Assembly (NCBI RefSeq): GCF_050948215.1
Contig: NC_135164.1
Location: 8,933,116-8,997,115 of the forward strand
DNA: 64,000 nt
Source: Halictus rubicundus
Lineage: Eukaryota; Arthropoda; Insecta; Hymenoptera; Halictidae
Direction: 5' to 3'
Shown here: piece after piece, positions 31,422 through 44,877 of the stretch
How the letters are laid out: the number at the start of each line of letters is the position of its first letter
Position numbering within the stretch: position 1 is the first letter of the stretch
The notes under the pieces: model-generated
Told to the model about the DNA's origin: nothing
The model's database searches: none
Seen by the model: the letters and a program-made list of their open reading frames with translations, nothing else
Position numbers and translations under genes: made by a program

Positions 31422-34400
31422 GTGAGCATGTTTGGAGAATACCCTTTTCACGGTTGCTCCCGAGTCGCTGGTACGACCAGTGGACTCCCATTTTGCTCAT
31501 GTTAACGCATCGTCTACCGTCTGCGTTCTCTGTTCCATCGTTTTAGGACTGAAACTTATCGATCAGCAATTCACTCCCTGTTTGGGATATTTCATTAGGA
31601 CGCTGGATTATAAACTTTATAGATTTGATATTGTAAAGATCTGCGTTGTATGTATTGTACGTACGTAATCGATATACGCGGTGATCTTTGCCTATATTGA
31701 GTTGGTATACCACAAGATTTCTAAGCTTCCATTTGGTACACAGCACTATTATCGAAAAAGATATGTGACGTCCACAATCTCACGGTTTACTTGGAGATTG
31801 TTATATCAATTTTATACACTTCGTTAGTTAAGCCCTAGTCTGTGGTTTCAGCGATTCGAATTTCTTTGTGGTTCGTCGTTTCCTGGAAGAAACAGAAAAT
31901 TGATACCTGGACGCCTATGCATTTCCTAATGGTATATATTGACAACTAAATAGAAATGTATTCCGGGCCAAAAGATATTAACGACTAGACTTTCTTTATG
32001 CAAAACTCAAGTTAACTGTGACGAACACAGTAGTACACTTTAGTAGACTTTTCTGCTAAATTCGTTTAAGATATTATGAAGTAGGTACATACAAAGAATG
32101 CAATCAGCGAAGAAATGTAAAGGTGTTGATAGGCTCGCGGTAGATAAAGCGTTAACAGATAGTACAATGTTTCTTCCACCGGCGACGCGAGAGATTACGT
32201 GCAATTAGGCAACGCACCATTCATCATACGTTTCTCAATGATTCGACGGCGTTCCACGCGCGGTACAATGAAAATTCTCGAGACGAGGATTCTTTTCCTT
32301 GACCGGTCGAATCGTTAACGGGGAAAATCGACGGTGCGTCCGGAGGGCACGAGATCCCTGCGAATTTACGTCTGTATGCCGTTCGGTTTAATAGCGGGGA
32401 ATGCGTCGATCGGCCACGTCCAAGTACGCTTGGTAAACATTTGTAAATCCGGTCCGACGAATCCTTGCGAGAAGATCGAGGACGAGACGTGTTTGATAAC
32501 ATTTCCCCGCGGCACACATTCCAAATTCCAGATTGTCCCAAGTTACGCACGATCGATTCGGTAGTATATCAATCACGATTCAATTGGCGAGCTTACTACG
32601 AAATGCTTGCCGATGTGACGAAACCGGAACATATTGTCCGTATTTGCCTACGGGGTACGACCAAGCTCGGTAACGTAAATATTTTCGTGCGAGGACGACG
32701 CGAACGCCGCAGTATGCATCTCTCACATTCATTAACCCCTTGTACTATAATCTCAAGTTAGACTCGCGATGGAGACTTCGATCGATTAACCGTATTTTCC
32801 AAAAGGTTTTGTCACGCCATGTGGTAAACGAGTTGTTGCAACTTCCAATATTTAAAAAGTTATAGTCCTCTTAAGAGTGTTCGTATATTAATGGGACTCG
32901 CTGTGAACTATTTTGCCTAGTAAATTACAAACGTCAAAGAGGGTACAATTATTCTAATCGCAAAATAAATCGTAGTGTCATCTCTGCGACGCTCGTGCTT
33001 CGCGAAACTTCGGGACGAAGCCGACGCTTCGAAACTGCGCCGTGATTCTTGCGATCTGTGACGATACTTTCAGAAAACTTTTAGCTTTTCTTTAACAATA
33101 TCTGTTTTACAAGCATGTTTTGCATTTAATAGAATATTTGAACTGGTAAGAATTAAATGGCACAGCCGGACCCAAACGAATTATATCATTCGCGGGGTCT
33201 TAAAAAGCGCTAGCAACGCGCTAAGTGGTTTCTGCAACCGTGCAACGGGCGACCGTTCGCGACGAAAAGTAGAAAGTAAAAAAATTCTTGAAATTTCACA
33301 CGGGTTGATGAACGCGGAGAATACGATTGAAATCGCGCACGCGTTACGCTAGTCAAAGAGAACCTGCTTTCGTTTACGATCTCCCGGGCGAATGATTTAC
33401 GGTAGCGAGTCGCAGGTTCGTTTGGTTAATTGCAGCCAATTAACGAAACACCTCGCGCCGTTCGATCGTCTTTCGGCACAGAGGATCGGTCCGCAGCGTT
33501 TCTTTCGGGTACCTACACCCTGAAGCGCGGCGCGGCGATAAACCATCGCATTTATTTGTCCGAATATCGCCGCGTCATCCCCGCTAATCGTCACGAAAAG
33601 TACGCTCGTACGCGTCCTTTCAACCCGAGAAAGCTACCGCTGCTGGAAACGAGCCGAGCCTCCTATGCAAAACGCATCAATCTCTGGAATCGTTTCGGCT
33701 AGGCTAACTCGCGGCCCTGTGCCCTCGACAGTGATTCTTTCACCAATCGAGTTCCCTATCTTATCGATTTCCATTGAATTTTTGGAGTTGGTACTCCCTA
33801 TATAATATAATCGGACTATATTATTGTCTGCTCAGGATTCACACGAGATATTCAGAATTTCATCGAAAAAGAAGACATTTTATTGCATCCCTGTTCTCCG
33901 GAGCCCATGTATCGGCTACAATAAAACAGAATTTTATTTTATTTTACATTAATAGTATACCTATTTATTAGACTCTGTTTTGGAAATTTTATTACCGGTC
34001 TGACCGGATATGGTAGGGCAAAGGGTTAACGCGAACTTCTGCAAAGGCTTAATATTCGGTATTGGGGGAGGAGCGGCTACATTGGAAATTCCCACTCGGA
34101 ATTCGTTCGAATCGGTTTCGTCGTCGTCGGACGGGATCGGTGGCGTAGCAATTGTTTCGGTAGGTTTCTGTTTATTTTCCGGGACACTTGACACGGTCGG
34201 TTTGCGGCCGGTGCGTCTAGTGCAGCCAAGTTTTCGTGGCGAGAAGTGGACGACGACGGGGGGTTCGCAATCCGCGGTCCCGTGTCCTGGCACCGAAGGG
34301 ACTGACAGACAAACGGACAATGAGAAGGAGGAATGTCCCGCAGAGCCAGACATGAAGACGTCACTCAGAAACGGTAACGGCCAGGACGGGGTCAGGTCCG

Positions 34401-36126
34401 AACTGACCGTACCGTTCCTTTCCGTTCTCGAGCCAGCTGCGTTCTCGGAGCGAGTTCGAAGCGAGTGAGTCAGCGACGATCATGCCAGACCGTCGGACGT
34501 CGCCGGAGACGGAATGCTGATTCCATCCTATGCGAGCTATACTCGCTCCAAAATCGAACAATTCGCCGTCGTTGATATCGCGATTCGAGGGGCCGACGTA
34601 AAACGATTTTGTAAAGGCCTAAATGTAGGGTGTAGCACGTCCCGACCGAGCTTGAACAACTTTTGTCGAGTATGGCCAACGATACCCGAGGCCGAGAGAA
34701 GTTAATGTATCCTGACCAAAATGTTCTGCAAAAATGCCTGAAGTATCACCTTTCCGAAATGTGTACTTTGTTGTTAATCTGATCGGAACTTTCCGGAAAG
34801 CCCTACGAATCGTTCAAATTATTGTCCATCGTGACAAAAGTGAACATCGAGCCTGGCTCGACATCGGGCCGGAAAGGATTAGAAGAAACCTTTCGTACCC
34901 TCTTGTGCCGCGAATTGAATGATGCCAGGAAGTGTTCGTCAATGCGAAAAGCATTCTGCCAATTAAGAACGCGAGAACAATGTCACCTTCGAACGGCCAA
35001 GTGTTTAATTCCCTGCAAGGTTAGTCCGAAATTTGTATAACCGAGGGACGTATAGAGCGGAAAGCGGCCGGTATACCTGAGCGTTAACGGCGGAATTAGC
35101 CTTTCTCCAAAATCTATAAGAAGGGAACAATCGAACTGGTCCGAGTTCGGTGCGCGTCCATTGTAATTGTATCGAGGAGTTACCGAGTGGAGCGAGGAGC
35201 GAACACGTCGGAATTGTTTCAACGAGTCGCGAAGAATTCGAACGTGACCATAAATTAGTCGCGCGCCGATTTCCCCGTGATTTACAAGCGATGACAAGTC
35301 GCGGGCCGACGATAGTCTGCGTCGAATACGCGTCTCGTCTCCGATCGTCTTTATTTCCGTGATGTAATCGTGGAAAAGGATGTTGAGCGTGTATCGTCGG
35401 CAACGGAATCGTCGAAGAATGCGGACCCGTCGAGGGCCTTGAACCTACTTCCACCACGGTTTGGTGGACCGTCTCATTCGATGATTAATTCGGTCGTAAC
35501 GATTCGAAGACGCGCCTAATTTATGGCAGGCGTCGAATCCGGTGGCAAACCCGCGCGTAGTCGAACAATTCCCGGGGCTAGATCGTATCTATCGGTAAAC
35601 TATTGTAAAATAGCCGAGAATTTCAAGGTAGGCCAAATAAATCGGTTTCGGAAGGCGCAGGCACCTGTACGCAGTTACACGGACGTCCGGATAGCGTCGC
35701 AAATAGCTTTGGGTTGTTCCCTGTTGAACCTTGTTGCGGTCGACGTTGAAAGAACTGCAAGAACAGCTATGTCCTTGACCATGCTGTTTATCTGTAAGCC
35801 GCCGCTTCGAAGCGGCACTAGGTATACACGAATTTATGCCATCTAGCACGAACAACACCGCGGGTTCGCTGCCACAACAGAGACCCCCTGGTTTCTCTAA
35901 TAATCAGCCACATTGTCGTCGCCAAAAACAGGCATCGACGTCACCAAACCCGAAATCTTCGGCCTCCAGCCACCCATCAACCGTTCCCGGTAGTTTTCGC
36001 TCTGACGCTCGTCTAATCCACCTCTCTCGCTATACCTTCTAGGCACAGCACGGCAGGGCCTACACCAATTAGTGGTTTCGTTGAAGCCCTCTAGGGGTCC
36101 TGGTTATTCCGTAAAAGGTGCCAAGG

Positions 36127-36175
36127 GAGAGAGAGAGGGAGAGAGAGAGAGGGGAGGGAGAGAGAACTCGGTCTT
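36127..36175. repeat. GA-rich tract
   Basis: Imperfect GA/GGA repeat of about 50 bases. Confidence 0.8.
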
Positions 36176-36299
36176 CTAGGGGCCCCGGGAAACACCTGGA
36201 CAAGGAAACGGATGGTCGCGTCGTTCGTGCGAAAACAGCTCTCTTCGCAGACCTATTATCTAGCTCCCTGTTTCCTAGCTCGTGCCAGGCCCCAGGCCC

Positions 36300-36335
36300 G
36301 ACGCCCGACGCCCGACGCCCGACGCCCGACGCCCG
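36300..36335. repeat. GACGCCC heptanucleotide tandem repeat
   Basis: Five perfect consecutive copies of GACGCCC are read directly. Confidence 0.9.
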
Positions 36336-36954
36336 TGTGTCCTTTCTCTAGCAGCGCCGCGGCGCGCGCAAAATGGACGTGCTCTAATGACCGACAATAT
36401 TTGGAGGATTTTTCGGGGAACCCGTTCGGCTCGCGAGAAAGATATACAACACCGTATCGGGTAAAAGTGGGAACCGGGTCGACTAAAAAACTGACTTTTA
36501 TCGGCGCGGAACTCTGAATCGGAACGCGCGCGGCCGCGGCACAAATCATTATTAACGACTGGCATTGTGCGAGCGGTGTTGTTCGTTTCGCTTGAAATAT
36601 CGAGCTAGCCCCGAATCTTTATTAAGCTGCTTTCAGCTGATCCGTGGTCTCTCCGCTGGCTCTGAATGTTCCGGATGAATCGTTAATTATTTCGATATTT
36701 CGTTGAAGCGCGCGAGCGCGCACGCACGCACGCACCGTTCGAAATGCCACCGTTCCCGAAACCGCGAAACGATATGGAGAAATAAAAATCAACGGGAAAT
36801 CCGTAGAGAGAAGGATTCGAAGGACGATCGCGCGCGGTGGTAGATCTGTGAGAGGGCCTCCGTATACGCGTCAAGAGTCCTAATTGGAGAGAAAGGGCCG
36901 CGCGTCGATTTCGTGGATCGTTCTCCCGGGTCCTGTCCCTCTGTCCCTGTCGTT

Positions 36955-36992
36955 CTCGTTCTCGGTTCTCGGTTCTCGGTTCTCGGTTCTCG
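36955..36992. repeat. GGTTCTC heptanucleotide tandem repeat
   Basis: Four to five consecutive copies of GGTTCTC. Confidence 0.88.
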
Positions 36993-38588
36993 GGCCGAGT
37001 CGGTTTATAATAAGGCACTATATGGAGCCGCTCGCAGGTGTAAGGAGGTGTCCGGCACCTTACGCCTTCCAGTAGGGTCGAACGCAGCGGCATATTTCAT
37101 CCATTGTCGCCCCTCAACTCCGGCGGCGGCACTTTTCAACTTTTTATAGAGATTTTTATACCGCTACATCTATACCGTTCTACGCTGTCGGGATGCGCTC
37201 CAACGGACAGAGACGAAGGGAGACGAAGAAAGAGGTTAACGCTCGGGAGGAAAGGGGACCGAGAGATAGAGATGAAGCAGAGTAGGCGGAGGAGGCGGTG
37301 GGAGGCGAGCGGGGGGAGGACCGAGAGGGGGACGAGAGGGAGGTTTGCTCCATCGCGCGGCTCTGAATATGAATATAATAATGAGAACGGGTTTCGTCGT
37401 CGTTCCGCTTCTCCGCTCTTCTTCGTCCTTCGGCCGTTCTCGAGCTCTCCTCTCACGGCTAGTCTGTCGCTCCTCGTTCCTCCGTCCTCGTCTGCCTTCC
37501 TTTTCCGTTTACCTCGACCTTATCTCTACCGTATATACGCGCGCACACGTGCACGTACACATGCGCACACGCGCGCACACCCGTGCCGCGTTTATATTAT
37601 GTGTACAAGCTCAAAACGCGCCGGCAGCCACGACAACGGCAAACACCAACAATAAAAAGATACGTGTCACTGTATCCATTAAATTGGCTCCTCGCGTAGA
37701 ATCCGAGTTTGCCGCGGCTCGATCTTCTCCTACCTCGACGGAGAGCCGATCTGTCGGGCTGCCTACTTGACGATTCGACGAAGTAACGATGCGGGCACTC
37801 GATCGTTACGCGACACGGGACCGTTTCGCGTCAATCAGATCTCTCACCTGTAATTAAGCGAGTAGTCAAACGAGGCCACGATCGGAACAGTTGCAACCCC
37901 TCCACGAAATTACCTATTAGCGAAAATAATACACTTACAGTAAATATAATAATACTTTACGTTATGTTTTATTGACGGAATGCGATGAAGCAACTGTTGG
38001 GCAACGCAAGGGGTTGAATATGCAATGCGATTCCGGGCGATACGGTCCCTCTGGCAATTAACTTTGCTACTTCGTCGAGCGTTGCGATGCGGCGCGACGC
38101 GACGCGACGAAACGCGAAACACGAAAGACGTAACCACGCCTCCGGGGAAGTTCGCCGAGGCACGGCGCGCTACCGAAAACGTTCTCCCCGGGGCAACTTA
38201 TCGTAATCATCCAACAGGCAGATTGTAAAACCGCGGGGAATCCTTTCTTCCACGGTTCTCTGACGGCGTGGCGCGGCGTGACGGCAGCAACCCACGGCCA
38301 CGGGTTGCGTGTATCAAACGCGATAGCGACGATAGAGGGAAAAAGGTAGAGACGAAGGATCCGCGTATATCGAATGGGACGAGAAACGAGGCACGGGGTA
38401 GCGCAGAGGAAGTAGAAGAAGAAGAAGAAGCGAGAAGTCGTGCTCGGAGGATGAGGGCATATATACGCGCGGAGAAAGAAGAGGCAAGGAATGTTGTACA
38501 CAAAGGTGTTGAGGTGGATAGCCGAGCGTATACGAGCAACTGCTGGACCCCGAAAGAAACGTTCCGAGTATAAGGGAAAAGAGAGAAA

Positions 38589-38590
<2 letters not shown>

Positions 38591-38629
<39 letters not shown>
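38591..38629. repeat. GA dinucleotide tract
   Basis: Nearly 20 uninterrupted GA units. Confidence 0.9.
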
Positions 38630-38633
<4 letters not shown>

Positions 38634-40957
38634 CTGAGCGGCGGAAGACGAGGAGATGAAGAGAGGAGGTGGTGGAGGAACCTTTTGCATCGGTGGGTGC
38701 GTGTACCCGGCTATCGATATATTACGCGGTCAGGCTGGTGTGCGTGCAAAAGGGTGAAAAGGAGGGACATATTTTATATTTATGGGTATTTGCCGCTACT
38801 GTGCTCTCGCGCCGGCGGCTTGTGGCAGAGAGCTAACCGGCCTCTCTCCCTTTCTCGTTCCCTCTTTCCTCGGATCTCCTGCGCGGCCTCCGTCCGGTGC
38901 TCCCACAGCATATAGGAGCTTCCTTGTTCGTTCTAGCAACGGGCAACGCCGTATAAACGCGCGTTTCTCTCCCTCTGACACTTTGCCCGGCAATACAGGA
39001 CACACAAACGGCGTCCGGACCATGTGTCATCTCCCATGCCATCCCATATTCCGTTCCTACCATGATATGCTCGAGGCTCGTTCCACGCTCGCGTTGGATC
39101 GTATCCTTTATGGGTGTGCGCGTTTGTCCCACATCTATATATAGACGCGGGGTGCCGCACGGGGTACAGCCAAGACAAGAACATACGAACTCCGCGCTGT
39201 CAAACGCCGCGAGATCTAAAGGTAACGAGGACAACGGGAGCGCTGCTTGCGCGCTGCTTGATAGCGCGTTGCGCCCGGACCGACCCGACCAGGCGACGAA
39301 AACGCGAAAATCTTGGGGGCGCTTCCGGACACGGCAATCAGGCCCCATATCGACGCCCCTAGCCGTCGCATCGATTCGCGTTCCACAATTTTCCTCTTTT
39401 TAGAAATTAGAAAATACACAGTTATATTTGGCGGAGCAATGAACATTTCTACTTCTCAAAGGTAAATCTGTGAATGATATTGCCAAACTGTGTGGTTGAT
39501 ATCTTGAATCGGATATCCACAATGACATCTCGGATTGCCCAAAGTGCCAATACCAGAAGCTGAAGCATTTAGATGACAATGCTTGGCTCTGATTGATCGA
39601 GACGGACTATTACCGTGAGCTGTCTCTGCGATAACTATGAAATGACTACCGCCTAATTTTTAAGGAATCAGAGGGCGACATTTCAGTAGCCAATTTGGCG
39701 TTGCACGATTTATCGGCCGATTAAGGCTCGATAGATTATCGGTCCGGAGCAGTGCCCGTGGTGTGAACACCGCGCATTTAAAACTATGTTAATTTATATC
39801 CGTACCGAGCCAATTTCTCGGTTTGAAACGGCCGACTCCAATTATCGGTTATCCGACCGTATCGACACGTTAACGATACGAGTTATCGCGGTGTACGGGA
39901 CAGTTTGATCGAACCTGAATATCTGAACAATTGACCGGAGAAGTTCGTAGATCCGAAAGTCAAAGTTCCAGGGCGAGCGTAGAGGAGGCGTAGAGCGGCG
40001 ATTTCCTACGAGGACTGTACGTTTGTTGGAATCATCGTCGGCAGCGGCACCTTCGCTTCTCTCCGCTCTCCTTTTTATTTCGATCGCTCGTCTTCTTCGC
40101 CCCGACCTCTCCCGGAACTTTTACTTTTTGTATACGTTTGCCGAAGAATTTATGAGCGTGGTTTGTGACTCGGGCCACCGGGTGCCTCATCCCTTAATTA
40201 AGGTTTGTGCCACCGATTTGCCGTCCCTTTTCGTGGATATGTCTCTTCTCGGCTGCGTGTCGCGGTCACGCTAATGACCTTGACCCGGCCACGACCTCGG
40301 ACGAGCATCCGCCGAGTCGAGATCCGTTCCCCTGGATCCGACGATCCTCCAACCCTCCCGGAATAATCGGGCAACTCCTGTGCAACAATAGGCGATAGTC
40401 TCTCACAGAATTATTGATTACGTTCAAATATTAAGTGCGAACGTTCCCTATATACCTTAACCGAAGGGTTTCAACAACCGCAAGGATTTACACAATTTTC
40501 ATGAAACACTTGAAAGCGTGCTATAAAATCGCTCGACTTCGGGCAAAGTATACTGCCTCACGGGCGCACGAATAAAAGAAGCAATGCCGAGGCATTGTTC
40601 CTCGGACATTTAAGGCTTATGCAAAATTTATGAAATTGTCGTTTACTCGGCTGTCCGGTGTGAATACCCCTTGTGGGTCGAACCGTTTGTGGGCACAGGT
40701 CCCGTACAACGGGGCGATTGATCCTCGGTCGAGCCCGAAGAAAGCGGTATCCCTAATTTCTAGAGCGGACCGCTTCCGCGGGAAATCCACCTACTTAATC
40801 CTCGCTCCGGGAGGGCTTTCTGTGTTTCCGCGCGTGCAAATTTGCCCATCGACGCGACCCGAGTCGTCGAATTATATTGCGGTACCGGTACACAATTTCT
40901 TTTCAGTGACAGAGGGAAAAACAGATGCCGAATAACGAGAGAGAAAGAGACAGAGAA

Positions 40958-40961
<4 letters not shown>

Positions 40962-40990
<29 letters not shown>
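40962..40990. repeat. GA dinucleotide tract
   Basis: About 14 uninterrupted GA units. Confidence 0.85.
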
Positions 40991-41443
40991 CGAGGAGAGG
41001 GAGATCGTGTCGAGCACATTGCGTGGATCCTTAATGCAAAGCGACTACGGGCGACGAACCGTGAGCACCCCGTCTAATGCCTTCTAAAAGCATCCTCCGA
41101 AACCCGACGAGAGGCGAGCTGAAACGAGGTTGAGGCTGTAGCAGAGGTAGAAGCAGAGGCTGCAAGTAGAAGCAGAAACGAAGGCGGAGGCAAAGGTGGA
41201 GGCGGAGGGCGGAGGCGGTGGGTTGGACGAGAGGAAATACGAGGAGCATTAGCGGCGCGAAGATTCAGAGAAAAGAGTGGAGCAAAGATAGTAGAAGCAC
41301 GGGAAAACAGGAGGTTCGGAAAGCCCGGTCTGCAGGGAAGACAGGCCCGAGAATTATGAGCAGAAGATCGCCGCATCGTGCCGTGTCGCTTCGGAGCATC
41401 GTTCCGTAATTTGTCGAAGCGTGTCCATGAAAAAAGAACCGTC

Positions 41444-41482
41444 GTCTCTCTCTCTCTCCCTCTCTCCCTCTCTCTCTCTCTC
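41444..41482. repeat. CT dinucleotide tract
   Basis: CT repeat with two CCC interruptions. Confidence 0.85.
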
Positions 41483-44400
41483 GTACCTCGGTTTGCAGTG
41501 CACCGCGTGCTGCAACCGATCCGGGGGTTGGCCCGCCGGTGCAAAACACAACGCCCAAAATCGTTGCGGCGAGTCCCGAGCATTGGCTCTCTCGCGAACA
41601 CTGAAAGGACGATAGAATATTTATTGGAAAACCAACGGAAATGTTTACGACCGCGCGCGTCAAAATTTCGGCCGATGTAAATTGAGAATGACGCGTGTAA
41701 CGCGTCCGTTGATGAATAACGAGGCGAAATGCGATAATCACGGGAGACAGAGAGATAGAGCGAGAGAGAAACAGAGAGAGAGAGAGAGAGGGGGGGAGTC
41801 TAACGGTTCCGAAGATTGGATGCAGTCGGATCGATCGGGCCAGCCAATAAAGGAGTCACTATCGCTGCGCGTTTAATTAAACGACCCGGTAATACTCCAG
41901 TGGCGCGGGATAAATCAGCAACTTTACGACTCGGCGTTCGGTAAAGGTTGTCCGCGTTAAAATATCGTGCAGCACGTGACGAGCCGTAATTATGAATTGT
42001 GTCCGTATACGGCGACGTTTTTTCCGTTTCGTCGGGATCTTACGGAACGAGCCGGACTCGTTTTCTTCCTCGTTGTTTCGCACGGTGGCGGCGCGCTGAT
42101 CAGCGCTCGTCAACCGTCCATAAGCTTTTCGCAAAACAGAGAGCTACGGATTATCGTGGGATTTTCCTAAACGCCTCACGCCCCTGCGATTCATACTCCG
42201 TTCGACGTAACTTCCTGCAGGCGAACTTATACAGTACGTCGAACCAGAAAAATCATCAGGTTTAGGTTTTTAAATATAAATTTCCTGTATCAGGAAGCTC
42301 CTGTCCTCGACATCGCTCAACATCCTCAACTTATCCCATATTCCTCACTTATTTCAACGACTAACCTCCGACAATATAAATTTGTTTAGGTTTTTAAACG
42401 AGACTATATTTTTATAACACTAAACGTTTTTACCTAAACGTGTCTTCACCTTAAACCATTCCCCCTGTGATGTCCAGAGGTCATTTCAAGGTCGCCTTCA
42501 ACTTTCGTGTGAATCATTTTCTTCTCGTATTTCTCGAGACGTTTCTTGCGTATCACAATTATTAAGAGATGAAATGAACGTTCTATTCGGTTTCTGTTTC
42601 TCGCAATCAACGCAGACATATTTCACTTTCCGACAGAGTTTGACGAATACAGGGGGCAAGAAAATTGCGAAAATTAGCCGCATGACTCGTTTAGGAAATG
42701 CGGTCTTTATCGGACAAGAGGGGGAGTAAAGATCGTTCGATGCGAAACTCTGTTCGAAGGAAACGGGATCGGCCCACTCGATTCCTACCCGACTTTGAAA
42801 CGTTCGATTACGATTGCTTCGAGGTAAATTAACCGTGTCGGACTCGCGTCCGTCTCGCGCGATCACCGCGCGGAAAGGTTCGTCGGGGCTTATATTTACG
42901 GTGGACCAATCGCGGGTCCGTTTTCTCGCGAGACTCGAATCGCGAACCGGTTTCAACGTGATTCGAATTAAATGTCGTTGTCCTCGACGCGTACACCGAT
43001 TAACGATGTCAACCGTAGACCGGAGCTTCTCGATGATCTCTGCTGCGATCGCGGATGAACGCGAAGCAGCTTCCCCGGTTCTTCGTTTCGAGGAAACTGC
43101 CCTGCAAGCTTGTTCGCTGCACCGGAGAAATTTCGCGAAGAATCCTCGGAAGAGGCCCGGCGAGATTAACCGAAGGTCTGCGGTTCTTTTAGTGGGAAAA
43201 CGATGTAAACTCGAAAAGGAAGATCGAATCTGGATGATCTCGCGCCCCTTGACGGCCGACGCCTGTGGTGCGAGGAGCCTTCTACTCGACCTTTCCCCTC
43301 CCCCTCTCCCCGTCCCGTCCTTCTCAAAGGACACTTTGTCCCATTATTTCTCCTCGCAGATGGAACGGCTGTACCTTTTTGTACTTTGCATCACTTAACG
43401 CTCCGTCGGACGTTTTCACGTTCGCCGCATTCTCGGGGAAAACGCGGGCTAAGGATCACCGCAAAGATCGGCCGCGCGCGCGATACCTACCACAGGGTTA
43501 CGGGATTTCTATGGGACATCCCCCCGCGATGCCGTGATCGCATCTCCGCAACCGTAACGTTGACGAGTTCCGCCTAATTTTCGTCTTCCAAGAATCTCTT
43601 GGTCGATACGCTGAAGACGTCCGATCAAGATCCCCATGAATCGAACCACGATTTACAGACCTGGAATTAGAATATGACATAGGTCCGAATAACGTTTCAG
43701 CTATCGCGCGTAGAGTCCTACCTGGCCGAGAGGTCGACACACTTGATCGAGGGTCACCACTTGCCACCTTAAGCAGGAAATATAAATTAATTCGACACCT
43801 TGCCAAGGGTGGAAATGGTTGCGCCTAGATTTCTAGCAGAGGGTGGGCATCCATTCCATTCATCGTTCTAGCGGGACTATAAATCGTACGCCCCCCGGGT
43901 TCATTGTCCGGTTCGACCTAACTTCGTGAGAACCGAAGAAGCGTCGATCTTTTCTCCGACTCGTAATCGGTCTGCATCGGACGAAAACATTTCCATGGTG
44001 AAACAACGAATTTCTCTGCTGTCCATCGATAAAGAAAATGTATTCGGCGTTAGGGGGTTCGACGGGATACGTACTCGCAGATAAAATCTCGATATTCTAT
44101 TAGCGGCGGAGGCCGGAGTCGGGTATTAGATAAGTTGCTACCAATAAACGAGTCGTTTGCCAGTGATTAACTACGCGGAGAGATAGGAGAGAGGTCCCGA
44201 GGGGCACCGAGGAAACCCCCCATGAAGGATTTGCGCAGTCTGTCCGGGGACAGAGGACCGTTTCCAGTCGGCAGTTTTCTTTCTCTTTCTCATTGACGGT
44301 GCCGACGATGCTCCGACGGGGCGTGCACACTACTGCACACACACGTGCCGTGAAACGATATACGTACTCGTATACACCGTGGCACGGTATAGAGAAAAGG

Positions 44401-44852
44401 GCCGTTTAATCCCATTGGGAGTGCTAATCTTTGCGCGCAGGAAGCCATCCCTCTACCCCCTGTTCACCGCCTCCACCCCGTTCTCCGCAAATACCCCATA
44501 AACGCCCTTCGCGGTGCGACGGCCCGCTGCCACCAACCGTGAAAATAGACCGCAATCTGTCAACTCTCCGATTTGTCTGCGACCCGTCGCATCCTCCGTT
44601 CGGACAGCCGATTCGAGAAAAAAATCCGTCGACACGTTCGATTCCCGTTTCTCGCTCGATCGAGTCTTACCGATACACGCGTTGCGCAACAAACCGCGGG
44701 CACTTATTATGTCGCGGAGGCAGGGCAGGGCAGGTTTCCGATGAGATTAGAAAGCAAAAAATTCCTGTGGCTCTTCCCCTGATATCTGGACTCGGTCCCG
44801 ATCTCGATCTCGGTCCGGTCAACTTTCGAGAAACGAGAAACGAGAGAGCGAC

Positions 44853-44877
44853 GCGTCGCGTCGCGTCGCGTCGCGCG
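44853..44877. repeat. GCGTC pentanucleotide tandem repeat
   Basis: About five consecutive copies of GCGTC. Confidence 0.85.

Larger units (their letters stand above)
31422..42490. other. Gene-free stretch
   Basis: No protein family is recognised in any frame. The DNA holds solo TTAA-element ends (32732-32766 and 34003-34028), and heptanucleotide repeats at 36300-36335 and 36955-36992. GA/CT tracts lie at 36127-36175, 38591-38629, 40962-40990, 41444-41482 and 41745-41796. An AT-richer segment lies at about 39400-39700 with broken frames. I see no tRNA or rRNA. Confidence 0.5.

Noticed and set aside
39400..39790. Cys-pair motifs (CPKCQ and CPWCEH) in a broken frame, thought to be a zinc-finger pseudogene
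   Set aside because: At least four in-frame stops interrupt about 90 codons, and no family alignment comes to mind, so it is left as spacer.
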